This document shows positions 8,527 to 17,108 of a stretch of 64,000 bases of DNA, piece by piece. The notes under the pieces were generated by a model, which was not told the DNA's origin, did no database searches, and saw only the letters and a list, made by a program, of their open reading frames with translations. Each line of letters begins with the position of its first letter. The first letter of the stretch is position 1. The stretch is from Sphingobacterium sp. ML3W (lineage in GTDB: Bacteria > Bacteroidota > Bacteroidia > Sphingobacteriales > Sphingobacteriaceae): positions 6,324,001-6,388,000 of the forward strand of contig NZ_CP107036.1 of assembly GCF_029542085.1 (NCBI RefSeq), written 5' to 3'. The position numbers and the translations under genes were made by a program.

Positions 8527-9606
8527 TTACTCATAATTTTTCAGCGCATCTGTAATTTCTTGCCGATAATTATAGATTTCATCCAAAGAGGTCAATAGTT
8601 TTTTTACACCTTTATCTTTTCCCTCAGAAAATACCTCAAGATATTTATTGGTCGAGTTGAAGTGCAGGCGGGCCAAGGGCTTGCGGTTGTTGTCATCCAG
8701 TAGGATCCCAAAATAAGACTGTGTATCACGGAAGGCTATGCGGGCAGAGGGGACATGCTCACGCAAGATCGCTTTTACAATCTGTGATCCTTCAATTTCT
8801 TCTTCTGTCGTTACTATTTTGATCTCGGTACTGATATTCTCGTCAATGGGCACCATTTCAGCAGTTGCTTTTTGTGGTATCGTCTCATTGATACTTAAAG
8901 CAGTCTTCAATCTTGAACTTATGGATTCATTGATAGATGATGAAAGTGCTTTCTTGGTATATTCTTTAAAAGCGGCCATTCTGGAAGCGATCAGAGGTTT
9001 GTCAAAAAATCGGTTTACCAAAAGTTTGACTAGTTCATCAGATGGCTCCTGAAGTTCCTTTTCAAACTCTTTGCGGATAGCTTTAATATATTTTAGTCCT
9101 TCTGCGGAATCTAAGATGCCTTCTAGGTGGTAACCATTTTTGGTAAACTTCTCTAGGATCTTGATGTTAGAATCTTTGAGATTGTTGAGATCCAATGTAA
9201 AGAATGGTTTCTCATCCATGATATTCGGTTTCTCGAGATCAGCATAAAAATTATAGATATGTCCATTCGTTAATACGCCAAACCGGGCTTTTGACACATG
9301 AAAATAACGGTGCAACTGTGAGTTGTGTGCATCAGCAGTTTCCTTCCAGTGCTTACATTCGATGATCAGTATCGGCTCATTATCTTTCTTGATGACATAG
9401 TCTACCTTTTCTCCCTTTTTGGTGCCAATATCACATATAAATTCAGGTATTACTTCTGTAGGGTTAAATATGTCGTATCCCAAAATTTGGATAAAGGGCA
9501 TTACAAAAGCATTCTTAGTTGCTTCTTCGGTACTGATTTGATCTTTAAGGCTGCCTACACGCTGATGTAGCTGCTCCAGTTTGAGTCGTAGATCGTTTTC
9601 CATCAT
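8527..9606 (-). CDS. Stand-alone HsdR N-terminal-like PD-(D/E)XK nuclease-fold protein
   Basis: 359 residues. The first 170 residues match the HsdR_N-type restriction-nuclease fold: start helix, FICDIGTKKGEKVDYV with Asp69, and ILIIECKHW with Glu83 and Lys85 as the D..ExK site, then FGVLTNGHIYNFYAD. The C-terminal part, after a helical linker, ends in a small conserved domain (AFRDTQSYFGILLDDNNRKPLARLHF). There is no helicase part and no HsdM/HsdS nearby, so it is not a type I restriction enzyme. Solitary proteins of this kind are common, and their role is unclear. Its promoter carries operator site C. Confidence 0.8.
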   Translation of the reverse strand: MMENDLRLKLEQLHQRVGSLKDQISTEEATKNAFVMPFIQILGYDIFNPTEVIPEFICDIGTKKGEKVDYVIKKDNEPILIIECKHWKETADAHNSQLHRYFHVSKARFGVLTNGHIYNFYADLEKPNIMDEKPFFTLDLNNLKDSNIKILEKFTKNGYHLEGILDSAEGLKYIKAIRKEFEKELQEPSDELVKLLVNRFFDKPLIASRMAAFKEYTKKALSSSINESISSRLKTALSINETIPQKATAEMVPIDENISTEIKIVTTEEEIEGSQIVKAILREHVPSARIAFRDTQSYFGILLDDNNRKPLARLHFNSTNKYLEVFSEGKDKGVKKLLTSLDEIYNYRQEITDALKNYE

Positions 9607-9628
9607 GTTAATAATATTTGATTATGAC

Positions 9629-9672
9629 CAAAGTTAAAGAGAGTCCTTCTGAGAAAGTTACGGGTTCCCGTA
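9629..9672 (-). promoter_or_regulatory. Operator site C and -7 box for the HsdR_N-like gene
   Basis: On the minus strand: TACGGGAACCCGTA (9672-9659), then TAACTTTG (9636-9629), an exact TAnnTTTG -7 box. Centre-to-box spacing is 29.5 bp, identical to sites B and D. The operator arms are perfectly palindromic here. Confidence 0.65.
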
Positions 9673-9729
9673 AATAGAAAATAGGTTAGCTGTCATGTTA
9701 ATCAACTTAAGGCAAGGACAGTTAGCCTT

Positions 9730-9773
9730 TATGGGAAACCGTAAAAACAAGCTTTTGTGGTGATATAACTTTG
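9730..9773 (+). promoter_or_regulatory. Operator site D and -7 box for the DUF4236 operon
   Basis: TATGGGAAACCGTA at 9730-9743 and TAACTTTG at 9766-9773, with a centre-to-box distance of 29.5 bp. It lies 71 bp from site C in the same divergent intergenic region, each site serving its own promoter. Confidence 0.65.
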
Positions 9774-9811
9774 TATCCAATTATTAACTGAAACAACTTA
9801 AATACAAAACT

Positions 9812-10966
9812 ATGGCTTGGAATTTTAGAAGACGTGTAAAGATCATTCCCGGAGTACATCTGAATTTTAGTAAAAGCGGGATTTCAACCTCAATTGGGGT
9901 AAAGGGAGCAAGTATGACATTTGGGAGCTCAGCTACTTATTTAAATGCGGGAATACCTGCGTTGGGAATTTATAATAGGCAGAAAGTAAATGGGGGTGGA
10001 TCACCATCTTCTTCTCCTGTAGTACTGGATCCTCCACCTGCGACACTGCCATATGTAGCTCCGATCGAACCACAAAATCGAGGTAATATTTTTAGCGCCG
10101 ACATCCATGAGATCACGAGTCAGGATATGGCAGGTATAAAAGAGGCAATTTTACTGGCGAGGGAGCAGCGTTTATCATTGGAGAAAGATCTTGTCGAAAT
10201 TAATGCAGCGATAAAATCCACGAAGAACAAAAAGTTAATGAGCTATCTTTTGCTTTATGGATTGATCAATAAATCAATACCGGCGCGGATGAATGAAGAT
10301 CTTAATGCGCAGGAAGAAGCTATCAAGCAGACAAACGAGCAAATAGAAGCCTCTTATGTTGATTTACAAGTTGATTTTGAACTGGAGTTAAAACAAAAAT
10401 ATGACGTCTTGGTCTCAAGTTTTATCAACTTGGCGAAAAGTCAGAAAATATGGGACGTGACAAGTGCTCATTATGAAGATCGCACCATTACTCGATCGTC
10501 GGCCAGTACCGTTGTAAGCAGAACCGATGTCCGATTTGGATTGAAATCGATCCCTGAATTTAAATCTGATGTGAAGGCATTGTATTTCCAGAATGCAAAT
10601 GGCGCAGATCTCTACATCTATCCCAGTTTTATCGTTATGTACAGCAGATCCAAAGATTTTGCTATTATCGGTCTGGACGAAATTAGCTTACAACAACATG
10701 CGGTAAGATTTACAGAGATGCAAGGTGTGCCAGCAGATTCAAAGACTATTGATATGACCTGGGCTAAGGTCAATAAGGATGGGAGCAGAGATAAGCGATT
10801 TACTGGTAATTATCAGATACCGGTGGTACGCTATGGCGAAATTAAATTAAGAACTGCCACTGGGGTCAATGAAGAATATGAGTTCAGTAATTATGAAGCG
10901 ACCGAGGCATTTGCAATTGCTTTTACAGAATATCAGCGCTCGGTTAGTCAACTGATACAATACTAA
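9812..10966 (+). CDS. DUF4236 domain protein
   Basis: 384 residues. The first 55 residues are a typical DUF4236 module: MAWNFRRRVKIIPGVHLNFSK, then SGISTSIGVKGASMTFG and YLNAGIPALGIY. The rest is a linker with Pro/Ser, a helical region (about 100-200) and a strand-rich C-terminal domain with FGLKSIPEFKSDVKALYF and IGLDEI. DUF4236 proteins are widespread, often near phage or stress loci, and have no established biochemical function. The gene is followed 20 bases later by a small gene of unknown family. Confidence 0.8.
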   Translation: MAWNFRRRVKIIPGVHLNFSKSGISTSIGVKGASMTFGSSATYLNAGIPALGIYNRQKVNGGGSPSSSPVVLDPPPATLPYVAPIEPQNRGNIFSADIHEITSQDMAGIKEAILLAREQRLSLEKDLVEINAAIKSTKNKKLMSYLLLYGLINKSIPARMNEDLNAQEEAIKQTNEQIEASYVDLQVDFELELKQKYDVLVSSFINLAKSQKIWDVTSAHYEDRTITRSSASTVVSRTDVRFGLKSIPEFKSDVKALYFQNANGADLYIYPSFIVMYSRSKDFAIIGLDEISLQQHAVRFTEMQGVPADSKTIDMTWAKVNKDGSRDKRFTGNYQIPVVRYGEIKLRTATGVNEEYEFSNYEATEAFAIAFTEYQRSVSQLIQY

Positions 10967-10986
10967 GCAAAATATAATCTTATAAA

Positions 10987-11499
10987 ATGAATATTATGCA
11001 ACAAGAAAGGCAACGCGGCAATGCCGAGACCTTCTCAAGGAAATCGGGAACCTTAATGAGTAAACAGTTTATTCCCATTGGAGAAGTGAAATCTTTAAAG
11101 ATCCAAGTCGTACACTACAAGGATTTAATAAATGAAAATAGAGAACAGGCGATTCGTTTTGAGTACGAACACTACGACAGTTATTTAAATCAGACAGAAA
11201 CCAAACTAGGTTCATTGGATAAGGATGAACTAGAAGGGCTAATTAAATCAATTAATATTATGAGAACAGTCGTTTTTAATTCATTTCCTGAACATTATAC
11301 TGAAGTAGGTTTTGTCAGTAGAACTGGATTTAAGGCTGGATGTTATTCTATGCCCGGAAATTGGAAATTCTATTTGCAGTTAGATCAATATGATGACCGG
11401 TCTTACATCTGGCTCAATAAAGAGGATTCGGCGACAATTTTAAATATTTTAGATCAATCTAACGAAAGGTTATTAATGCTAGGTAACAACGTTGATTAG
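10987..11499 (+). CDS. Uncharacterised 170-residue protein
   Basis: Second gene of the DUF4236 operon. A soluble protein with a predicted alternation of strands and helices (KSLKIQVVHYKDLI, IRFEYEHYDSYLN, GNWKFYLQLDQYDDRSYIWLNKEDSATIL). The charged first 20 residues may be dispensable, since a second ATG lies at residue 24 (MSKQFIPIGEV). I recognise no family. Its position suggests it works with the DUF4236 protein under the same operator. Confidence 0.6.
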   Translation: MNIMQQERQRGNAETFSRKSGTLMSKQFIPIGEVKSLKIQVVHYKDLINENREQAIRFEYEHYDSYLNQTETKLGSLDKDELEGLIKSINIMRTVVFNSFPEHYTEVGFVSRTGFKAGCYSMPGNWKFYLQLDQYDDRSYIWLNKEDSATILNILDQSNERLLMLGNNVD

Positions 11500-11508
11500 T
11501 CATTGTTT

Positions 11509-11546
11509 TTTCATACAGAGTTAATAATATGAAACTCTGTATGAAA
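11509..11546. terminator. Bidirectional terminator
   Basis: TTTCATACAGAGTT/AACTCTGTATGAAA, a 14-bp perfect stem between two convergent genes, with T runs on both sides. Confidence 0.75.
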
Positions 11547-11573
11547 CATTTTTATATGAGCGGTGGCCATCTT

Positions 11574-12251
11574 TTAGATATATTGGTTGATTTCATTGAC
11601 TAGCTCGATCAATGGAGATTTAATTCTTTTATTCCCTAACTGTGCATAGGATAAAATATTGATCGTAGTGACGTCAAAAGCTATGCAAAAATTGGTAGCC
11701 ACTTCAAAACTGTCCGAATAGTTTAGCTCTAGATAGCGGTACAGTATGTCTGTAATCATTGACAGTTCATCTTGCGTAAAACCATCTAATTGGGCGACAA
11801 ACCATATAGCACCAATTTTTTTCACGCCATTATCTTCAAAAAGAAAAACGTGATTTGGTTTCGCGTATAATGGTAGTTTTTTTAAAACCACAATAGATTG
11901 TTTTTTTGATCGCTTTTGAAGTTGAAACTTTTTTGGCTTTAACTGGGCAAAGTCGAAATCTTCAAATTTTTGAAGGATATGAATGTTTCTCTGAAACATG
12001 TTTTTGGTTATTTTAGCTTCGCTGGTTTCAATTTTCTCTAGTAGTTCGTCAATCTTTTTACCTATTTCAATGTTGTTACCTGCCTCAAATGCTCTGCTAA
12101 TGCAGCTTACCGCTGATATCCAATAGTCGCCACCACCCTCAGACTTTTCGGGTTTTATCTTAGGTTTTTTTAGTTTTTCTACTAACGTACGGCGGCCTTT
12201 AGGGGTTTTTCTATTAAACTCGACTAAATGGGAAATCGTTATTTTATCCAT
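11574..12251 (-). CDS. Uncharacterised 225-residue protein
   Basis: A soluble, lysine-rich protein. The first 45 residues are basic (NRKTPKGRRTLVEKLKKPKIKPEK) and could touch nucleic acid. The middle contains WISAVSCISRAFEAGNN. The C-terminal 110 residues alternate strand and helix (YAKPNHVFLFEDNG, IGAIWFVAQLDGFTQDELSMITDILYRYL). I do not recognise the family. A single-gene unit with operator site E about 120 bases upstream of its start. Confidence 0.6.
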   Translation of the reverse strand: MDKITISHLVEFNRKTPKGRRTLVEKLKKPKIKPEKSEGGGDYWISAVSCISRAFEAGNNIEIGKKIDELLEKIETSEAKITKNMFQRNIHILQKFEDFDFAQLKPKKFQLQKRSKKQSIVVLKKLPLYAKPNHVFLFEDNGVKKIGAIWFVAQLDGFTQDELSMITDILYRYLELNYSDSFEVATNFCIAFDVTTINILSYAQLGNKRIKSPLIELVNEINQYI

Positions 12252-12374
12252 GGTTATTAGGTTTTAATTGTATGAACTGTTATTTTTTTGTGCCTGGCTC
12301 GTTGCTAACATGCTAACGAATGTAATGGGGATTAGTAATTGTTTAATCATGAGTATCTTGAGTGTTTGACTGAA

Positions 12375-12418
12375 CAAATTTACCGCGCATTTAAGTTGCT
12401 ATGCTACGGGAAACCATA
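12375..12418 (-). promoter_or_regulatory. Operator site E and -7 box
   Basis: The minus strand reads TATGGTTTCCCGTA (12418-12405) and then TAAATTTG (12382-12375), an exact TAnnTTTG at the standard 29.5-bp distance. The core is in the opposite orientation to the other sites, but the arms are near-palindromic. On the plus strand the corresponding position reads TATCTTCA, a poor -7 box, so the minus-strand gene is the likely target. Confidence 0.5.
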
Positions 12419-12455
12419 ACCTGATTAAGAAATAGATAAATATCTTCACCTCCCA

Positions 12456-12582
12456 TTCCCGCCATTCACCGAGTTTTCCTGAGCGTTAGTCTAAAGCCAA
12501 TAGGCTAGGAGCCTAATGTGTTGTAGTTTTGAGTCAACAAATAAGAAAAGATAAAAAACTAACACAATAAAATAAAGACATT
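12456..12582 (+). promoter_or_regulatory. Promoter/leader shared by the two NTF2-like paralogs (copy 1)
   Basis: About 125 bases upstream of the start codon are nearly identical to 15627-15751 upstream of the second paralog. They contain a TAGTTTTG -7 box (12524-12531) and, just before it, GC-rich inverted sequence (TAGGC-TAGGA-GCCTA) that could be an operator. Confidence 0.6.
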
Positions 12583-13029
12583 ATGAGAACTCTAGTAAAA
12601 ACATTCACAGCAGCAGCTTTAATCGCCGTATCAACTTTCGCTATGGCAGCTGAAGGCCCAGGAGCAAAGACAGCAAAAGCAAACGTTAACCTTTCTATAG
12701 CAGACTTGGCACTCAATCACTATGTTGCAGTCACAACAGAGGGTGAATCAGCAGGAGTAGAGCAATTGTTCGCCGAAGATTTCAATCAAAAGATCCAAGC
12801 TTCCAATGCACAAAGTAACAGCCGTAGCGAAGTGGTGAAATCACTGAAAAAACAAAAAGGTGAAAAGCTGAACTGTACCGTAAGCACTGATATCTTGGAA
12901 GAATCAGCAGGCTATATGGTCGCTAAAGTGACTTTGAAATTTGAAAACTTCACCAAGACCGACCTGGTTACCTTGGAGCGTGTGGGCAATGACTGGAAAG
13001 TATCCAAATCGATTAATTCGTATAAGTAA
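12583..13029 (+). CDS. Secreted NTF2/lumazine-binding-like protein, paralog 1
   Basis: 148 residues. The N-terminal signal peptide (LIAVSTFAMAAE) is followed by an NTF2-like (SnoaL/Putative_lumazine-binding type) fold: helix ALNHYVAVTTEGESAGVEQLFAEDFNQKI, then strands ending VTLERVGNDWKVSKSINSYK. Such small cone-shaped domains bind ligands or act as assembly partners; no catalytic role can be assigned. A close paralog with the same leader sequence sits 2.7 kb downstream, so this is a recent duplication. Confidence 0.75.
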   Translation: MRTLVKTFTAAALIAVSTFAMAAEGPGAKTAKANVNLSIADLALNHYVAVTTEGESAGVEQLFAEDFNQKIQASNAQSNSRSEVVKSLKKQKGEKLNCTVSTDILEESAGYMVAKVTLKFENFTKTDLVTLERVGNDWKVSKSINSYK

Positions 13030-13060
13030 GAGCCATCTCAAACAAAAATATATGTTGTAG

Positions 13061-13089
13061 AGCCACATCGGGAGATGTGGCTTTTTTTT
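13061..13089 (+). terminator. Intrinsic terminator
   Basis: AGCCACATC/GATGTGGCT hairpin followed by eight T. The same hairpin in degenerate form follows the second paralog. Confidence 0.85.
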
Positions 13090-13282
13090 ATTGCTCGAGT
13101 ATAAGACAAGACTTTTTGCTTAATTTTAAGTATTCACGATTCGTGACGAGTTTTTTATGAAGTGAATTTAGCCTTTAGAATATAATAATTATGACCGAAA
13201 AGTATTATTTCAACTTTATTTACAAATTGTTTTAAAAGGAGCCGATTGCGTTTTTGATTTAATTCAACAGGATTCGTTGTAA

Positions 13283-13579
13283 TGGAACTTGGTTGACCAT
13301 GCTCAAATTCTTGAAATAAAATTTGAGTATTTTGTTTCTTATAAAGTCACCATCGACTTGGCCTTAATGAAGATGGTTAATGAGAATGACGAGTTTCGAG
13401 GTTTCGCCCGGTCTACATGTTCAGGCTATTTGGATTCAGTTATTGAAGGCAGCTATGATATTTTAGAAAGAAAAAATATAGAACATTTTGTTATCTGTAA
13501 TCTAGAAAATGTGATTGAAGTGCTTTCGGATGGACCTGCTACATTTCGCTGGTTAAGTGAGGACGAGGCGCAAAGGTAA
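13283..13579 (+). pseudogene. 5'-truncated copy of the small paralog family that follows
   Basis: The frame opens after a stop at 13280-13282 and has no ATG, only a TTG at 13289. Its sequence (IKFEYFVSYKVTIDL... CNLENVIEVLSDGPATFRWLSEDEA) lines up with the middle and end of the proteins at 13633 and 14037 (ILKFKGVMSYQVTDE.. VNNIIDIISGDEIEAAWQ). About 45-50 N-terminal residues are missing. I read it as a decayed member of the tandem family, though use of the TTG start cannot be excluded. Confidence 0.5.
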
Positions 13580-13632
13580 GTAAGTTAGCCTGTTAATAAA
13601 TAGAAATTAACAAAATTCAAGTGTCAACAATT

Positions 13633-14013
13633 ATGAACAATTTTATAAAATGGAATCCAGTATCTCCAGCGCCCAAAGATCTTTATTTTGTTAATTTAAC
13701 AGACAACGGGGGAGCTATAGATATTCATTTGGCTGAAATGAAAGATGATCGAATATTGATCTTAAAATTTAAAGGTGTAATGTCCTATCAAGTGACAGAT
13801 GAAGGTGCAAGATCATGGAGCCTTTACAAGGACCCAAGTTATAGAGGTTTAGTGGTATCCGATAAATCAAACTATTTAGATTGGTTTCATAGGGAAAGTC
13901 AAGAAATGTTTATAGATTGGGATCTAAAGCACTATTCTGTTGGTAATGTTAATAATATTATCGACATTATCAGCGGTGATGAAATCGAAGCAGCTTGGCA
14001 GGTGGAAGTCTGA
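13633..14013 (+). CDS. Small paralog family, member 2 (possible immunity-type protein)
   Basis: I place the start at the ATG at 13633 (MNNFIKWNPVSP), because this aligns with the start of the next paralog (NNILKKWHPIE). 126 residues, soluble, alternating strand/helix, ending in DIISGDEIEAAWQ. Tandem diverged small paralogs without partners often turn out to be immunity proteins collected against polymorphic toxins, but nothing in the sequence proves it. It precedes the next copy by 23 bases. Confidence 0.6.
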   Translation: MNNFIKWNPVSPAPKDLYFVNLTDNGGAIDIHLAEMKDDRILILKFKGVMSYQVTDEGARSWSLYKDPSYRGLVVSDKSNYLDWFHRESQEMFIDWDLKHYSVGNVNNIIDIISGDEIEAAWQVEV

Positions 14014-14036
14014 TTGGCCTACCAATAAATCTGGAT

Positions 14037-14453
14037 ATGAAAAAGAACAATATATTAAAAAAATGGCATCCCATTGAAATGATGCATGAATCTCTTTATT
14101 TAATAAGTTTATCATGTGACCAAGCGAATGGTCTCAAAGTAAGTTTTGAAATAGAGAACACTGAATCTATACTTGTTTTCGATTTTGGGTTTCATGCACT
14201 CTATTATCAAAGCCAAAATGAAAACAGTTCTTTAAAAATGATTGACGATTATGGTATTAACGGAAATAATTGGTCGTTATTTTGGGTAGAAAAATCTGAT
14301 TTGATTGATTGGATAGCAAAAAATAGCTACAATATTATTAGTAAGGAAGATGTTCTACATTTTATCTTTTTACATGCAGATGGTTTAATCTCCGTTCTGT
14401 CAGGGAAGGAACCAAAAGTGTCTTTAAAAGAGTTCAAAAGCCTCAAAAGCTAA
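14037..14453 (+). CDS. Small paralog family, member 3
   Basis: Start at the ATG at 14037. The longer frame begins with a TTG inside the preceding gene. 138 residues with the same layout as its upstream neighbours: KKWHPIE..LYLISL, then ILVFDFGFHALYYQ, WSLFWVEKSDLIDWI, and a C-terminal FIFLHADGLISVLSGKEPKVSLKEF matching the LxxVLSG/IISG ending of the others. Function unknown. Confidence 0.6.
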   Translation: MKKNNILKKWHPIEMMHESLYLISLSCDQANGLKVSFEIENTESILVFDFGFHALYYQSQNENSSLKMIDDYGINGNNWSLFWVEKSDLIDWIAKNSYNIISKEDVLHFIFLHADGLISVLSGKEPKVSLKEFKSLKS

Positions 14454-14555
14454 CATTAACATTTTCCCTCGAATGTATAAAAATTTTCTCCTACATGCTG
14501 ATTTTCTTATATTTGGCAGTATCACTTTTAACAATGCCTAAATATCAATTTTGTA

Positions 14556-15368
14556 ATGAAATACCTTTTCGCAAGTCTATCAGTTTTATTTTTAAACCTG
14601 GCACAAGCTCAAACCTCGATTAAGACAGAACTCTATATCATTGGCACTGTGCATGACTCCTCCGCTATTTTGAGTCCAGATATGCTATTTGAAATTATAG
14701 ATAAGATTAGGCCAGATATACTCTTGCAAGAAAATGATAGCGAACAGATGAAAGATTACGCAAAGGAAATCCGTCTAACTTCCAACGAACAGACTGCTAC
14801 ATTGCGATATCTTAAAAAATATCCTGAAACATGCAATTTACCATTCGAATTTGAGGGTAGAAATCAGTATCGAAAAGATCGTGGTATGGTGCCGGCTGAT
14901 TACCTTACCGTACAGCTTATCGATAGCTTATATCAAGTCGGTAAGTTAAATGAAGCCAATAAAGCCATCTATGAGAAATATAAAGAAGCGAATAAAGCGC
15001 TGTTAAACTTTTCAAAAACAGATATAAAGACATTGAATTCCGTCGCTTTTGAAACTTTAAACAGATATAGACAAACTCTTCAGCATCATGAGATCCCCAA
15101 AATAGCTAACTCCGAAGTGATTTTTGGAGAGAAATATATAGTGAAACCCAATGGTCAAAAGATTTCTTACCGAGACGGTTATCAGCTTTGGTGTAATTTT
15201 TGGGACCTAAGAAATAATACAATGGCTATTAATATCATTAAAAACGCTAATAAGTATAGTGGGAAAAAAATAGTTGTCTTGACGGGAGTACAGCACAAGT
15301 ATTATTTAAAAGAACTGCTCGATAAATATCAAGATGGCAGTTATCATGTTATTGAATACTTTCAATAA
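14556..15368 (+). CDS. Secreted TraB/GumN-superfamily-like protein
   Basis: 270 residues. A signal peptide (LFASLSVLFLNLAQAQ) is followed by a compact domain with the elements of the TraB/PrgY/GumN (Tiki) superfamily: LYIIGTVHDSSA with the first GxxH, IRPDILLQEND with the conserved Glu, and C-terminal KIVVLTGVQHKYYL with the second GxxH. Eukaryotic Tiki members are metalloproteases. Bacterial members are mostly uncharacterised, so an extracytoplasmic hydrolase is only a possibility. A single gene. Confidence 0.65.
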   Translation: MKYLFASLSVLFLNLAQAQTSIKTELYIIGTVHDSSAILSPDMLFEIIDKIRPDILLQENDSEQMKDYAKEIRLTSNEQTATLRYLKKYPETCNLPFEFEGRNQYRKDRGMVPADYLTVQLIDSLYQVGKLNEANKAIYEKYKEANKALLNFSKTDIKTLNSVAFETLNRYRQTLQHHEIPKIANSEVIFGEKYIVKPNGQKISYRDGYQLWCNFWDLRNNTMAINIIKNANKYSGKKIVVLTGVQHKYYLKELLDKYQDGSYHVIEYFQ

Positions 15369-15395
15369 CAATTATTTACCAATCTATTTTTTTAT

Positions 15396-15442
15396 TGACC
15401 AACTCAATTGTCTCCACAGCGTAGAGACAATTGAGTTGGTCA
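15396..15442. repeat. 19-bp perfect inverted repeat
   Basis: TGACCAACTCAATTGTCTC at 15396-15414 and its exact complement at 15424-15442, separated by 9 bases. It stands where a terminator for the preceding gene would be, but no T run follows on either strand, so it may be a factor-dependent terminator, an RNA-processing stem or an operator. Confidence 0.7.
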
Positions 15443-15626
15443 CATTTAAAGTTAGTTATTTACATTAGTGAGACTTTAAAAAGAGATTTTTATTCATTCA
15501 AGTAAAATAAATATTAAATTCTTTATAGCTTTTTTGCAATTATTTTTTGGTATCCTGCCTTTCACGTGCTTGTGTCAATAGTTGCTTACGTGGTACGAAT
15601 CTGATACGAAGCAGACTCACCTTTTT

Positions 15627-15751
15627 ATTCCCGCCATTCACCGAGTTTTCCTGATCGTTGGTCTAAAGCCCATAGGCCAGAGGCGTATTGTGTTGTAGTT
15701 TTGAGTCAACAAATAAGAACTAAAAAACTAACAATATAAAATAAAGACATT
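15627..15751 (+). promoter_or_regulatory. Promoter/leader shared by the NTF2-like paralogs (copy 2)
   Basis: A near-identical copy of 12456-12582, with the TAGTTTTG -7 box at 15696-15703. Conservation of the whole upstream region indicates the duplication included the promoter. Confidence 0.6.
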
Positions 15752-16198
15752 ATGAAAACTCTAGTAAAAACATTCGCAGCAGCAGCTTTAATCTCCGTAT
15801 CCACTTTTGCTATGGCAGCTGACAAATCTGCATCAAAGACTGAAAAAGCAATCGTTAACCTTTCTACAGCAGACTTCGCTCTTGACCACTATGTTGCGGT
15901 CACTACCGAAGGTGAGTCAGCAGGCGTAGAGCAGTTATTCGCGACAGATTTCAATCAAAAAATCCAAGCATCCAATGCACAAAATCATAGCCGTAGCGAA
16001 GTTGTCAAAGCCTTGAAAAAACAAAAAGGTGAGAAACTAAACTGTGTGGTAAGCACCGACATCCTCGAAGAATCTGCTGATTACATGGTGGCCAAAGTAA
16101 CTTTGATATTTGAAGACTTTACCAAGACTGATCTTGTGACTTTGGTGCGTGAAGGTAAAGATTGGAAAGTGTCCACATCAATCAATTCATACAAATAG
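15752..16198 (+). CDS. Secreted NTF2/lumazine-binding-like protein, paralog 2
   Basis: 148 residues, the same length as paralog 1 and very similar throughout (identical GESAGVEQLFA, NQKIQASNAQ, KKQKGEKLNC, SINSYK). Signal peptide ends FAMAADK. Differences cluster in the first mature residues and a few surface positions. Its own promoter and a similar terminator make it an independent unit. Confidence 0.75.
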   Translation: MKTLVKTFAAAALISVSTFAMAADKSASKTEKAIVNLSTADFALDHYVAVTTEGESAGVEQLFATDFNQKIQASNAQNHSRSEVVKALKKQKGEKLNCVVSTDILEESADYMVAKVTLIFEDFTKTDLVTLVREGKDWKVSTSINSYK

Positions 16199-16231
16199 GA
16201 GCCAGCTCAAATAAATATATAAATGTTGTAA

Positions 16232-16258
16232 AGCCATGTCGAGAGATGTGGCTTTTTT
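16232..16258 (+). terminator. Intrinsic terminator
   Basis: AGCCATGTC/GATGTGGCT imperfect hairpin followed by six T, homologous to the one at 13061. Confidence 0.7.
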
Positions 16259-16547
16259 ACGTCAAAAGGGCCTGACGTTAATCAGACCCTTTCTCGTAGC
16301 GTTTTATTGTACAGTAATTTTATGTTTCTTATCGTTTCCTCTTTTTTGTTTCGTCATCCAACGTTTTTGAATACTATTGGATTTTCACTGCACTACGCCA
16401 ATTTTATGTTGATCTTTTCTCTCGAAAGGTAACTAATAGCAGCTTTGTATGGTAAGAACAGTAGCCGATGTGAAATAGTTTTATTAGAGTAAAATATTTT
16501 TGATAACTTGAATTAGCTTGAGTTGCTATGCTTAATCCGTTTACAGT

Positions 16548-17006
16548 ATGATAAGAATAATTAGTCTTGGGGTTATATTCTTTTTGGGAGTTTCATGCTC
16601 CGTTCGTCTATTACTATACAAAATTAGATAGCGATTTTTTTGATATCATTTTTTTGTATGAAAACGGAATAGTCTATCAAGGTGGAAACCCCAGGGTCAA
16701 AAGTGGGGTTCATAGTATCGATGAAAGCTATTCGAAAAGCTATGTTGATGACAAAAAGACCGCTTACATCTGGGACTATATGCTGTTGACGGAACTAAGA
16801 TTACAATTGAACGTTATCTAATGCCAATTTTTGCGGAGCCTTATCAAACCTACATAGATCGAGGAAATATTCTGAATGATAAGCAGTTTTTAATAACCTC
16901 ACGGAAATATATCAAAACTGAAAAGATCGAAGCAAGACAAGATACTTTCAGTTTTAGACCACTACCTATAAAACCGGACAGTACAAATAATTTTATTATT
17001 AAATAA
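16548..17006 (+). pseudogene. Frameshifted lipoprotein gene
   Basis: Three consecutive reading-frame pieces form one protein. The ATG at 16548 gives a lipoprotein signal (LGVIFFLGVSCS). A frameshift near 16600 continues as YYYTKLDSDFFDIIFLYENGIVYQGG. A second shift near 16788 returns to the first frame with DGTKITIERYLMPIFAEPYQTYIDRGNIL, running to the stop at 17006. Two indels in a short gene indicate a pseudogene, or sequencing errors in both places. The intact protein would be a small surface lipoprotein of unknown function. Confidence 0.6.
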
Positions 17007-17062
17007 CCTCTCGCTGGCTGGAAGGATAATGTCAAGAACCTTTTTCGATGCTGTATGAATAA

Positions 17063-17095
17063 ACAAGCCGAGACTAATACTCGACTTGTTTTTTG
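17063..17095 (+). terminator. Intrinsic terminator
   Basis: ACAAGCCGAG/CTCGACTTGT hairpin followed by TTTTTT, ending the lipoprotein pseudogene transcript. Confidence 0.7.
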
Positions 17096-17108
17096 TGATT
17101 GTAAACTA

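Noticed and set aside
8527..9606. Type I restriction-modification system
   Set aside because: Only the HsdR N-terminal-like fold is present; there is no helicase part, HsdM or HsdS.
12441..12448. Plus-strand promoter from operator site E toward the NTF2-like gene
   Set aside because: The box at the right distance reads TATCTTCA, a poor match, whereas the minus strand has an exact box and the NTF2-like gene has its own -7 box.
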